From the NCBI RefSeq assembly GCF_000412675.1, contig NC_021505.1:1916501-1980500 (forward strand): a stretch of 64,000 nucleotides of DNA, written 5' to 3'. The position numbers were made by a program, and so were the translations under genes. Shown here one piece after another: positions 24,647-32,516 of the stretch; position 1 is the stretch's first letter, and each line of letters begins with the position of its first letter. The notes beneath the pieces are model-generated. The model saw nothing but the letters and a program-made list of their open reading frames with translations, made no database searches and was not told where the DNA came from. Origin of the DNA: Pseudomonas putida NBRC 14164 (GTDB lineage: Bacteria; Pseudomonadota; Gammaproteobacteria; Pseudomonadales; Pseudomonadaceae).

Positions 24647-25082
24647 CAGCTATTCGCTCGCGGGTCCCGCCCACGCCTTGCCCCGAGGCACAGAGGCGAT
24701 TGTACCCCTGGACCAGCGCATAGGGCTTCAGGGCGGGGAAACCCGTTCTGATCCGGATCCTGAGTTTGCGCAGTTCTACGATGAGTTCATGAAGTGGATA
24801 GCGTCCACGGCACCCTCGCCGGGCAGCATTCAGGGTTACTTGAAACAATACGCGAATGCCGGTGGCGAGCTGCCCTATAAAACGACGCAGAAGCAAATGG
24901 ATGCGTTGACGCAGGTGATGGTGCGGCTGAAAGAGCAGGGCTTGGAAGACAGTGAGACTTATAAGGAGATAAAAGCTGCACTGGTGTCGGTTTCATCCGC
25001 GAATATGTTCGTTAACCAATTTATGCAGGAAGTGTTTCAACCATCTGAGGACGAAGACAGTCGCGAAAATATCAGTTGGTAG
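24636..25082 (+). CDS. Small protein in the OrgC position of the T3SS locus
   Basis: A 148-residue acidic protein directly after orgB, the place of OrgC, a secreted protein reported to help needle assembly in Salmonella. I see SLAGPAHALPRGTEAIVPLD, then DPEFAQFYDEFMKWIASTA and a C-terminal helical region (SSANMFVNQFMQEVFQ). I do not recognise the sequence well enough to confirm OrgC homology; the call rests on position, size and lack of a signal peptide. ATG 24636 is preferred because GGAG lies at the right distance, and it overlaps orgB by 11 bases. It is the last gene of the apparatus operon; base composition drops sharply after it. Confidence 0.6.
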   Translation: MNIDSYSLAGPAHALPRGTEAIVPLDQRIGLQGGETRSDPDPEFAQFYDEFMKWIASTAPSPGSIQGYLKQYANAGGELPYKTTQKQMDALTQVMVRLKEQGLEDSETYKEIKAALVSVSSANMFVNQFMQEVFQPSEDEDSRENISW

Positions 25083-25308
25083 TTGTCTGTTGATGTTTTT
25101 AGTGGGTGGGGTGCTGTCTAGGTTATTTTTGTGCAGGTCACGTAAGCCATGCCGCTGGCTCTTGCTGGCCAAGGGGCATTCCGCCGAATCTATGTGATCG
25201 TACTGCGCCCGCCTATCGAATCTAGCGGTGATCCTGTTGCGCAGCATGACGCACAAAATTAAGCCGGGCGTGCTGTGGTTATTTGATAAGTCCAAGTATG
25301 GTCAGTGA

Positions 25309-25335
25309 GATGTCATTTGCAAGGTAAATGACATC
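25309..25335. promoter_or_regulatory. Inverted repeat upstream of the chaperone-effector pair
   Basis: GATGTCATTT and AAATGACATC form perfect 10-base arms around a 7-base spacer, 20 bp before the chaperone gene. The half-site ATGTCATTT occurs again at 25367-25375, at the start of that gene. It could be an operator or a hairpin ending the upstream operon; no T-run follows, so I lean to an operator. Confidence 0.45.
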
Positions 25336-25355
25336 CTCAGATTTCGAGGGACTTC

Positions 25356-25766
25356 ATGAGGGGGCTCATGTCATTTTATTATGCTGAAAAAATAATATCG
25401 GAATTTAGCTCTATGCAAGGGTTGGCGCTAAGTCTTACTACTGGGGCTGTGTGTTTTCAACAGGCGAATGGAGAAAAATGGGGTGTTGAAGTTGCAGATG
25501 ATGGAAGTCACTTATTGTTGCATCACAATTTTTCCGGGTTAAGAGTGGGTGATTCCGCGTGGATGAATAAATTACTGGAATTAAACGCAGATTATTCATT
25601 TATGCAGGGGGCGTGGTTTGGCCTGCATCAGGCGACTCAGTCATGCAGAATATTTAAGGTCCTTCAGATTGATTCCTTGACCGCGAATTTAATGTGCGAG
25701 CATTTAAGGGGATTCATTCATCTGGCAAGTGTCATAAAAAAAGATTTTTCAGTGGGCCTTGGTTGA
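25356..25766 (+). CDS. Candidate class I type III secretion chaperone (CesT/SicP-like)
   Basis: A 136-residue acidic protein, directly before a large candidate effector and ending 11 bp from it. Size, acidity and pattern fit a class I secretion chaperone: an N-terminal helix, then strands such as LSLTTGAVCFQQANGEKWGV and GSHLLLHHNFSGL, a loop, a strand WFGLHQATQSCRIFKVLQI and a C-terminal helix. Two starts are possible: ATG 25356 (after GAGGGAC) and ATG 25368 (after GAGGGGG). Codon use is AT-rich, unlike the apparatus genes. The family call is from fold-like pattern and context only. Confidence 0.6.
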   Translation: MRGLMSFYYAEKIISEFSSMQGLALSLTTGAVCFQQANGEKWGVEVADDGSHLLLHHNFSGLRVGDSAWMNKLLELNADYSFMQGAWFGLHQATQSCRIFKVLQIDSLTANLMCEHLRGFIHLASVIKKDFSVGLG

Positions 25767-25777
25767 GTAATTGAGAG

Positions 25778-27712
25778 ATGAAGTTACAGCATCAGACATC
25801 AATAGATTTTTTACAGCGTCATAATGCATGTCTGGATCAGGATTTAAGGATCTTCACCGGTGTCCATCAGGCTGAAAAATTAAATGAAATAACCTCGCCC
25901 GAATATAGCCTCCCAGTCAGAAATAACAAATCCCTGCAGGCGGATAAATTTGTGGCGGGGTGGGATTGCTTGAGGCTTGATGCACAAAATGACACGGAGG
26001 ATCCTCGGCTTGGGTATTCCAAAAATGAAAATCAGATAAAGCCAGAAAATTATGAACCGTCGTCTAAGCGTTTAAGGTCTAATTCTTACGCTGAACAACA
26101 GGTCAGACCACCTACGGCAGAGAGGAATTTCTTCTTTACAGCGAGTAACCCTACTGATAATAGTGCAATCGCTTTCAAGGTTGATGATTTCTATAAAAAA
26201 TCTGTAATGGAAAGCTCATTTGTTAGTCAGGAAATCGCTTCTGAAAGCGTAAACCAGTCCGTAGAAACAAGCCGCCGACTTGATGCGGTTGTCAATCAAT
26301 CTGCCTTGTCCAAAAATCAGAAGTTTTGTATAGACCCGAAAACTGGAAAAGGTTTGCCTTATCTTCATGAAAGAGACAGGCAATATGAAAATATTCTGTC
26401 GGGCAGCGAAGACATCAATGTGTTTTTGCCGGGGTATGCTACGGGTGATCGCTATACATTGATTTTTACTGCTCTGATAGAGCCCAGGTTAAACATTTCA
26501 ATCAGTTACAGTAACGGTGATCCCAAAGAGGAGAAAGCGGCCAAAGAAGCTTACGACGTCATCGTTGGTGCGTTGAGAAGTAATGGTGACGCTAATCCCG
26601 AAAAAAGAGTTACATTGCTTTCATATAATGGAGAAAGTTTAAAAAGTGTAAGGGAGTCGCTGGACAGTCCACGAACCAAATCATTATTTGAGTACATGGG
26701 TGGTGCTAAAAGCTCGCCTCTTATGTGCGGTGAAGGGGACGCTCCTCATGTGTTTCATATTTCGGTGACCACGGAAATTATTAATCGCCATTTCCAGGAT
26801 GCTACAACCAGCAAAGCTGAAAAATATTTGGATGTAAGGGAGAAGCTGGGGAACTTGGTTTCTGCAAGTGACAGGCAGAAGATTGACGCACTGGTCGATA
26901 AGCTAGTAGAGTTTCATGGGATAAAAGAAGGCGATGTTGCACTGTGGATTGCTGATCGTGAATTTGCTAATGAAAGGGAGGCTGAAGCAATATCTCGCCC
27001 AAAAATGTTTGACTTGATTGCACAGCATCTAAAGTCACAAGGTTTTGGTGCTTACAATATTGCTGATACCTATATTAATCGGGCAAGTCCGGCCGATGAC
27101 AATGAGGCAGTTGTAAATAGACACCCTTATCGTTTGTCGGGCATGCCTCATATTGGTCGCTTTTGGGCGGCAAAAGTAGATGGAAGTCAATTGCTTGCAC
27201 CACGTGAGAATCAATGGTTCTTTATGGACAAGCTCTTAACCAAAACCGGGGGGCGATTAATAGGTATCCGTAGCGGCGCACTGGAGCCTTTCGCATTGAT
27301 GGGCCACAATGTAATATACCTAGAACACAAAAATATGTTCACCCCGGAGCGGCATGCCAGCTGGCAGGGGAACATTCCTTATCGCAGGCTAATTACTGAA
27401 AACACAACGGGTTATTTAAAGCTTAATACAGAAATCAAGCGTGATGAAATAAGGCGGGAAATGATTTCTATGGCCGAAAATCGCAAGCTGCAAAATGGCA
27501 TGGAAAGAAACTCCTCTAAGGCATTCATAGGTCTTTCGAAGAGTTCAACTGATTTAGCCCGACTGCAGAACGCGTTCGGCATGATAAATGATGATATCGA
27601 TAAAGGTGTGCTTAGCCAGAATGAGCTGAAGGTGTTGACAGAAATGCTTACTTCAGAAGACATCACATCAACAGCGTCCGATGTGATTAATGAATGCGAA
27701 CTGCTTAAATAA
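25778..27712 (+). CDS. Candidate T3SS effector, 644 residues, unknown function
   Basis: A 644-residue soluble protein with no Sec signal, encoded 11 bp after the probable chaperone. Roughly the first 180 residues are polar, Ser/Asn/Gln rich and probably disordered, which suits a secretion and chaperone-binding region. The remainder looks globular. Stretches that may matter are INVFLPGYATGDRYTLIF, GVIKEGD-like KEGDVALWIADREF, HPYRLSGMPHIGRFWAAK and, near residues 490-530, GIRSGALEPFALMGHNVIYL. The last resembles the nucleotide-sugar end of GT-B glycosyltransferases (R-S-G-x-x-E-P), but this is weak. The gene is clearly AT-richer than the apparatus genes, a sign of separate acquisition. It ends nine bases before an IS5-type remnant and appears complete. 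Confidence 0.65.
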   Translation: MKLQHQTSIDFLQRHNACLDQDLRIFTGVHQAEKLNEITSPEYSLPVRNNKSLQADKFVAGWDCLRLDAQNDTEDPRLGYSKNENQIKPENYEPSSKRLRSNSYAEQQVRPPTAERNFFFTASNPTDNSAIAFKVDDFYKKSVMESSFVSQEIASESVNQSVETSRRLDAVVNQSALSKNQKFCIDPKTGKGLPYLHERDRQYENILSGSEDINVFLPGYATGDRYTLIFTALIEPRLNISISYSNGDPKEEKAAKEAYDVIVGALRSNGDANPEKRVTLLSYNGESLKSVRESLDSPRTKSLFEYMGGAKSSPLMCGEGDAPHVFHISVTTEIINRHFQDATTSKAEKYLDVREKLGNLVSASDRQKIDALVDKLVEFHGIKEGDVALWIADREFANEREAEAISRPKMFDLIAQHLKSQGFGAYNIADTYINRASPADDNEAVVNRHPYRLSGMPHIGRFWAAKVDGSQLLAPRENQWFFMDKLLTKTGGRLIGIRSGALEPFALMGHNVIYLEHKNMFTPERHASWQGNIPYRRLITENTTGYLKLNTEIKRDEIRREMISMAENRKLQNGMERNSSKAFIGLSKSSTDLARLQNAFGMINDDIDKGVLSQNELKVLTEMLTSEDITSTASDVINECELLK

Positions 27713-27721
27713 AGCTGGCCA

Positions 27722-28253
27722 GGTTCTGTATGAAAAGAGATGTGACAAATACCGTGTGGAACAAGCCAGCGAGGCTATGGCGGCTTAGCTTTTCGCGAGC
27801 TTGTTAAAGGGTGTCACAATCCGGCGATTCTCTTTAAGCCGGCCAAACATACGCTCGATGATGTTGCGCTGTCGGTACTTGGGTCGATCGAACAGTCTTG
27901 GTAAGCCAGGCGTGGGTTTGCGCTTAATCGAGCGCATCGGGATGACAGGTTGCATTCGACGTTGGTCGCTGTAGCGGCGTAGAACCGTTGACCACGGGCC
28001 GAAGCGTTCCGGCATATCCCGCCACGCAGTACCTGAGCAGAGCCCCCGGAGCACGCCATCGAGCATCATGCGGTCGCTCAGGCGCGGTCGCCCTCGGCCG
28101 TGGGTTTTGGTGAAGAGATCAGCAACCACAGCCCGGGCCATCCGAGAGTTCGTAGCGATTTGCCACAGGATTCCTTTCCGTAAGGGCTGGAAACTCTACA
28201 AAGTTTCAGCTTCTAGGGACTCGATTGGGCTTCTCGGAATTTCATACAGAGCC
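27722..28253 (-). mobile_element. Degenerate IS5-family element with large internal deletion
   Basis: A 532-bp remnant bounded by GGTTCTGTATGAAA (27722) and the complement of GGCTCTGTATGAAA (ending 28253), 13 of 14 positions matching. It encodes a shortened minus-strand transposase. No target duplication is evident, so flanking DNA has probably been lost on one side; its right end lies inside the 3' end of the neighbouring minus-strand gene. Confidence 0.8.
27785..28141 (-). pseudogene. IS5-family transposase fragment, internally deleted
   Basis: This frame joins an N-terminal IS5/IS427-type segment (GRPRLSDRMMLDGVLRGL, CSGTAWRDMPERFGPWSTV) directly to the C-terminal end (KYRQRNIIERMFGRLKENRR, with the catalytic E in IERMFGRLK). 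The middle, about half of a normal 240-270-residue protein and including both catalytic Asp residues, is missing. The first residues are also disturbed: the usual RYELSD start is in another frame at about 28140-28165. The product cannot be an active transposase, but the ends may still be recognised by a full copy elsewhere. Confidence 0.85.
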
Positions 28254-29732
28254 GGGTAGTGTATTGGTTTTGAATAATTCGGTCATGAGGTCCGTCGCTG
28301 CACCATGCCCAAACAAATGAGCGGAATCTCGTTGTAATGAAGACAGCGTTCCTTGTGTCCTAATGCTTTGTCCCGTGTAGACGAGAATGCCCTCGAGCAC
28401 TTCGACGGCACTGTGGTAACCCAACCCTACTAAGAATGCACTGGCACCTGCCGCACGAGCATAGCGCTGCGCTTGCTCGGCCGATGTCAGGTCAGACAGG
28501 GGGTGATGGAACTTCTCGTTCTCTTGGCGAGCCGAACTTCGGGTCAGAGCCTCCACGTACTGATCCTTCCCTGGTACCCCGCATAACATGTCCCAAGTCT
28601 GTAAGATCTCGGCCGGCGAACCCGACATGTGCGCGGTTAACGGCTCTGTAGTTTCATTGATACGGTGCATACTGATGTCGAAGACCGGCCAGCGGTTTTC
28701 TGGGATACGATTGTGTTCGGCAATGTCTAGTATCTTATCTGCTTCCAGCCCCATGTTATGAATGCCCGTTCGCAGGGGGATGTCTGCACGCGAGTCAAAA
28801 ACAACAACACTTCGCTCAGCCTTTTTATCTGGTCCTACTGTGCGAGAACCGCCTGTCCTGCGCATGATTTCCATTTCCGAATCCTCTGGCACATGCAGAC
28901 CAGCCGCTGTTAGCTGGCTGTTTAATTCGGTCATCAGCTCCACCTTCGCGTCTTCTGGGCGGGAATAAAACACGCCGATATCTCCCATCAAGGCAATCAC
29001 CGCGGCTCTGTCTGTAGCACTGGCAGCCACTGCACTGGATGAATTGTTTTTTGTGCTGACACGCTTTAGAGCAGCGAGCAAATCTGCGATTGTTTTTCCG
29101 TCGAGCAGACCTTCTTCTCCTAATACACGAGCACCGATGGTTATCTGGCTGTCGGCACTCAGATTTGAAACGATTCGATGCAATACGATGGCTGCAGTGC
29201 TCAATTCTTTGATGAGTGCTTCGCCCGGGCTGTAAAGAACTCTTCTTCCGTCCACAGTTTGTTTCATGGCCAAATCCTTTGTCTGCCTCAGCGTGTGCGG
29301 AGCTGCCGGGTTGGTGTGGGTATTTTTAAGGTGCCTAGAGTCCTTGCCGAGAATTTTTTGTGCGTCTGTGTTTCCAAGGGTCGAACTCTCGACCCTGTGT
29401 ATGCCGAACGCCCCATCTTTGATGGGCGCCTCACTCATAGGGGTGAGACTACTCGTATGCTTGACAGTTATGTTGCTGTCAATGAAAACGTTATTGATAA
29501 CACCATTCCCGACTTGTGGACTGCTGCTTTCATCGCGGCGGAAGCGAACGGGTTGCTCTCCGTCTCCATTTTTTACAGTCGCAGTGGAAGTTACATTTGA
29601 TGCGATTTCATTGGAGCAGTTCCTGGCGAGATCGAAGTTTCTCACAAAATCGGTATTATTGGGGTCGTTGCTGTCAGCGTGATATTGTGCGGTAGCTGGC
29701 GCAATGCATTTTATGTCATTGTTGATCGGCAT
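28242..29732 (-). CDS. Candidate T3SS effector, 3' end cut by the IS5-type element
   Basis: A 496-residue protein, no signal peptide, encoded 46 bp after an InvB-like chaperone on the same strand, so it is probably that chaperone's cargo. The first 160 residues are polar and Asn/Ser/Thr rich; the rest is mixed helix (STAAIVLHRIVSNLSADSQI, DRAAVIALMGDIGVFYS, ERSVVVFDSRADIPL, SAFLVGLGYHSAVEVLEGIL). I recognise no catalytic family. The last residues PGSV and the stop come from the IS terminal repeat (GGCTCTGTATGA), so the native C-terminus is missing and of unknown length. Whether the shortened protein is stable cannot be told. Confidence 0.65.
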   Translation of the reverse strand: MPINNDIKCIAPATAQYHADSNDPNNTDFVRNFDLARNCSNEIASNVTSTATVKNGDGEQPVRFRRDESSSPQVGNGVINNVFIDSNITVKHTSSLTPMSEAPIKDGAFGIHRVESSTLGNTDAQKILGKDSRHLKNTHTNPAAPHTLRQTKDLAMKQTVDGRRVLYSPGEALIKELSTAAIVLHRIVSNLSADSQITIGARVLGEEGLLDGKTIADLLAALKRVSTKNNSSSAVAASATDRAAVIALMGDIGVFYSRPEDAKVELMTELNSQLTAAGLHVPEDSEMEIMRRTGGSRTVGPDKKAERSVVVFDSRADIPLRTGIHNMGLEADKILDIAEHNRIPENRWPVFDISMHRINETTEPLTAHMSGSPAEILQTWDMLCGVPGKDQYVEALTRSSARQENEKFHHPLSDLTSAEQAQRYARAAGASAFLVGLGYHSAVEVLEGILVYTGQSIRTQGTLSSLQRDSAHLFGHGAATDLMTELFKTNTLPGSV

Positions 29733-29778
29733 ATTCTCTTACCTGTGTAAGGTAGTTGAGCCTTTTGGGGGCGGTGGT

Positions 29779-30183
29779 TCAGTGGTTGAGTATGTTGTGG
29801 ATCGACAATGTCAGGCTGTAAAATTCATTCAGTGCCCGGCGTAGCTCATCGGGTGATTCGACGCACTCGTCGGCGAGCAATGCTTTTATTTCGTAGCAAT
29901 CATTTGCTTTCCCCAGTACCGCTTGCCCCGTTAGAACGCCTGGCAAAGCGTACTGTAGTGCATCGAGTAGATTGGCTGCATAAAAGTTGATGTTGAGGCT
30001 GTTCAGCTCTTTGAGTTCGCTCCATATCCATGTCCTGTTGTTGTTTGTTGTGATAATGATTGGGTTGATAATTTTGAAGTTTAGTTCTATGGATGAGTGG
30101 TGATCGAATGCGCCGATTCTTTTCTCAGGAACTCCGAGACTTATCAATGTTGTGTATAGGATTGTCGAAATATCGCGGTTCAT
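29779..30183 (-). CDS. InvB/Spa15-family type III secretion chaperone (SpaK)
   Basis: A 134-residue class IB chaperone. The pattern IGAFDHHSSIELNF then IIITTNNNRTWIWSEL matches the IGGID.HS.I.L.F and WIWAQL blocks of Salmonella InvB, and the C-terminal half ends with the same short helix after a LRRALNEFYSLTL segment (InvB has ALNGFYNYLEV). In Salmonella this gene lies between invA and invC and serves several effectors. Here that site lacks it, and it is paired with a candidate effector instead. The ATG at 30183 is the only sensible start. Composition is AT-rich. Confidence 0.82.
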   Translation of the reverse strand: MNRDISTILYTTLISLGVPEKRIGAFDHHSSIELNFKIINPIIITTNNNRTWIWSELKELNSLNINFYAANLLDALQYALPGVLTGQAVLGKANDCYEIKALLADECVESPDELRRALNEFYSLTLSIHNILNH

Positions 30184-30560
30184 TGCTTGTGATCTCTTAC
30201 GCTAAAGGTCAAGGGTTTCAAGGGCGCTATGTTATCTGCTGTCTTGAGAGGCGCCGTCGCTGACGTCTTAAAACGCAGTATTCGGATTGTCAGGCACGTA
30301 ACTAGCTCATGGCACTGCATGCGGTTGACGAAAACTGGTATTCGGTACGATATTCAGCAGGCCTTACTGCACAGGCTTAGCCACTGAAGTAGGGAGCGTG
30401 TATTTCACGGTGAACGCAAAACGCGCTTCATCTCCTCCGTCAATAGACACACGCCCGGGCATCTATCACTGGTTTCGCTTTGCGATGACGATGCTGTTGC
30501 AGGAGGGTTATCCTCTACGAGGCCGTTAATCGCCTGCGAACCTGGCCGGCGCATGCGTTT

Positions 30561-30603
<43 letters not shown>

Positions 30604-30913
30604 CATGAAATGTTTTAACGTGGTTTTGCATGATTTTCATTCTTTTAATGCACGTTTTTTGGATTTTCTTGCAGCCTAGATTTCGCCAATGGCCATGTCT
30701 TTCAAAAAACGCTCATTTTATGAAGGCTGGGCGCTTGGTTTTGGGGGGGCTTTGGGCATGTTTCCCCCCTGCAATCAGTGCTCGTAAGAAATAGAGTTGA
30801 GGTTTGAGGCGATCGCCTGGATGAAGCGTCCAGGCGCGTGGAGAGAAAGTCGCTTGATTGGTGAGTTATTTTATGTTGCGGAAATAGTTGCCTGGACAGA
30901 CCGACAAGAAAGG

Positions 30914-31016
30914 TAATGCCAGCCCGCTAAAAAGTTTGGGTGATAAAAAACTGTCGAGGCATTTGCAGCTCGAAATAGCTTAGCCGACTGGCATTAGCAC
31001 TTTAAGGATTAGCGGG
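30914..31016 (-). other. Interlocked inverted repeats, H-type pseudoknot topology
   Basis: On the minus strand, 5 bases after the stop of the 31022-32248 gene, the order is CCCGCTAA, TAATGCCAG, about 57 bases, TTAGCGGG, CTGGCATTA. The two pairs (8 and 9 bp, both perfect) cross each other, as in an H-type RNA pseudoknot, and the second halves are directly adjacent. I know no named element with this sequence. Confidence 0.6.
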
Positions 31017-31021
31017 ATTGA

Positions 31022-32248
31022 TCAGTGCAGTGCAATGGCCTGGTTGGCGCGTTTACTCAATTGTCTAGCCAATTCAGGGTCATCGATCTCGATGGTAAGT
31101 TGCTTGTCGTAGAGGTCGTGCTGGTTGTTTGCGATCAATGTGTCCAAGGATTCGGGATCTATTTCAGTCAGTGTGGCATCAATGAGCGCTACGGTGTCGT
31201 CAGAAAACTCACTGTGTTCAATATTGTTAAGTGTTTCCATTTGATAAATGGCTAGCGCCGGTAAGAGGGAGGTTTCTACATAGTTTGGCTCTTTGTAGTC
31301 GGCCAGATGTTTTTCCTCTCCAGTTGTAAGTTGGGATCCTTGTTCAAATTTTGCTGAAAGTGAAGTGTTGAGGCTATCGCTTAATACAAGAACCTGTAGA
31401 TGAGTTATCTGATCTTGAAGCATGGTCTTGAACGCTTCATTGCTTTCGATTTTTATCTCTGGAATTGTTTCTATGTTATTGGATTTTTTGAACGAAACCG
31501 AAGTGTCGTGGGCCGGCTTGCTTGTATGGGCAAGGGTCAGTGTAGTGCCCATGACGGCTGCATGGGCTTCCACGCTGTGAGGTTGAGCTATGGGGAAGTG
31601 ATTAAGGCCACCTTGCGCATACAAGGTTTTGTTTGTGACTTTCATTTCTGCTTCTGAAATGTACCTGGACTCACGGGCTCCAGCGCTCGTTTGTGCCTTT
31701 GAAGAACTAAGTTCATATTTAGAAAAGCTATCTTTTTGTGAGGTTGAGTCGGTTTTTGGACCTTCTTGGTAGTTGACGTTGAGATAGCCTCCAGACAGTA
31801 TTTTTGAAGCCAATGTCCAGCGATGATAGTGCGGGCTATCCTCTTCACCAAGGCCGCTGCCTCGGACATTAAAAGAGTGGAGTCGGAGATTCCAGCCCTG
31901 ATCCGCGTTGGACATCAAGTAGAATTTGTTGAAAAACGCAGCTTTAGCAGATTTGTTTTTGCAGCTATTCAGTAACTTATCGTCGGCCTTGATGTGTTCA
32001 AGTATGGAGATAAGATCCTTTTTGGAAATAGGTTCGATATCTGCGGTCACACCAGGGCGTTGCTGGAAGCCGACCTCCGTATCCGGGCGGAAATCTTGAT
32101 ATCGCTCACTGATCATTGTGAATGTGTTTTGGTAGATTCTCTCGTTGTGTAAGGCTTTTGGTTCGGCTTCATTGGAGGAGGGGGTGGGAGAGCTATGGTT
32201 TGTAGAAGTCCATACCGGCGGCTGAGAAGTAATATTTGATATAGTCAT
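31022..32248 (-). CDS. Candidate T3SS effector with a cupin-like motif
   Basis: A 408-residue soluble protein. The first 90 residues are polar and Ser/Thr/Pro rich, then a region around residues 105-215 has LRLHSFNVRGSGLGEE, SPHYHRWTLASKILSGGY and later PIAQPHSVEAHA. The HxH, a Gly-rich turn and a later His are arranged as in metal-binding cupin (double-stranded beta-helix) domains. The last 120 residues are acidic and helical. No chaperone gene is adjacent. ATG 32248 (MTISNITSQ) is chosen over ATG 32326, because the extension would run into a MITE-like element whose edge is at 32278. A role as effector is inferred from island position, composition and N-terminus. Confidence 0.6.
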   Translation of the reverse strand: MTISNITSQPPVWTSTNHSSPTPSSNEAEPKALHNERIYQNTFTMISERYQDFRPDTEVGFQQRPGVTADIEPISKKDLISILEHIKADDKLLNSCKNKSAKAAFFNKFYLMSNADQGWNLRLHSFNVRGSGLGEEDSPHYHRWTLASKILSGGYLNVNYQEGPKTDSTSQKDSFSKYELSSSKAQTSAGARESRYISEAEMKVTNKTLYAQGGLNHFPIAQPHSVEAHAAVMGTTLTLAHTSKPAHDTSVSFKKSNNIETIPEIKIESNEAFKTMLQDQITHLQVLVLSDSLNTSLSAKFEQGSQLTTGEEKHLADYKEPNYVETSLLPALAIYQMETLNNIEHSEFSDDTVALIDATLTEIDPESLDTLIANNQHDLYDKQLTIEIDDPELARQLSKRANQAIALH

Positions 32249-32277
32249 GATCAGGTCTGTCCGAATAGGGGATGCTA

Positions 32278-32432
32278 GGCTCTGTGTGAAAAGCCTTGAA
32301 ATTCGGTAATGCTGCGTTGAGAACAACCTCGGAATGTTGGTTTACCACCCGTGAAGTCGGGCGTGACCTTGGCCGTTCCCTGGCCGCTTTTGCCTCGCCT
32401 GACCTTCGTTTCAAGACATTTCACACAGTGCC
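32278..32432. mobile_element. MITE-like element, 155 bp with 24-bp inverted ends
   Basis: The left end GGCTCTGTGTGAAAAGCC (32278) and the complement of the right end GGCACTGTGTGAAATGTC (ending 32432) match at 21 of 24 positions when extended to CTTGAAA. A TA dinucleotide flanks both sides (32276-32277, 32433-32434), consistent with target duplication. The inside has no transposase. The left edge is 29 bp upstream of the ATG of the candidate effector. Confidence 0.75.
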
Positions 32433-32516
32433 TAAGATGCATCGAAGTCTGTCGCGCCGCTTTCAAAAAAAGCTCATGGCTCAAGGGCCGCAAGGCGGCC
32501 GCAAATTGTTGCGGGG

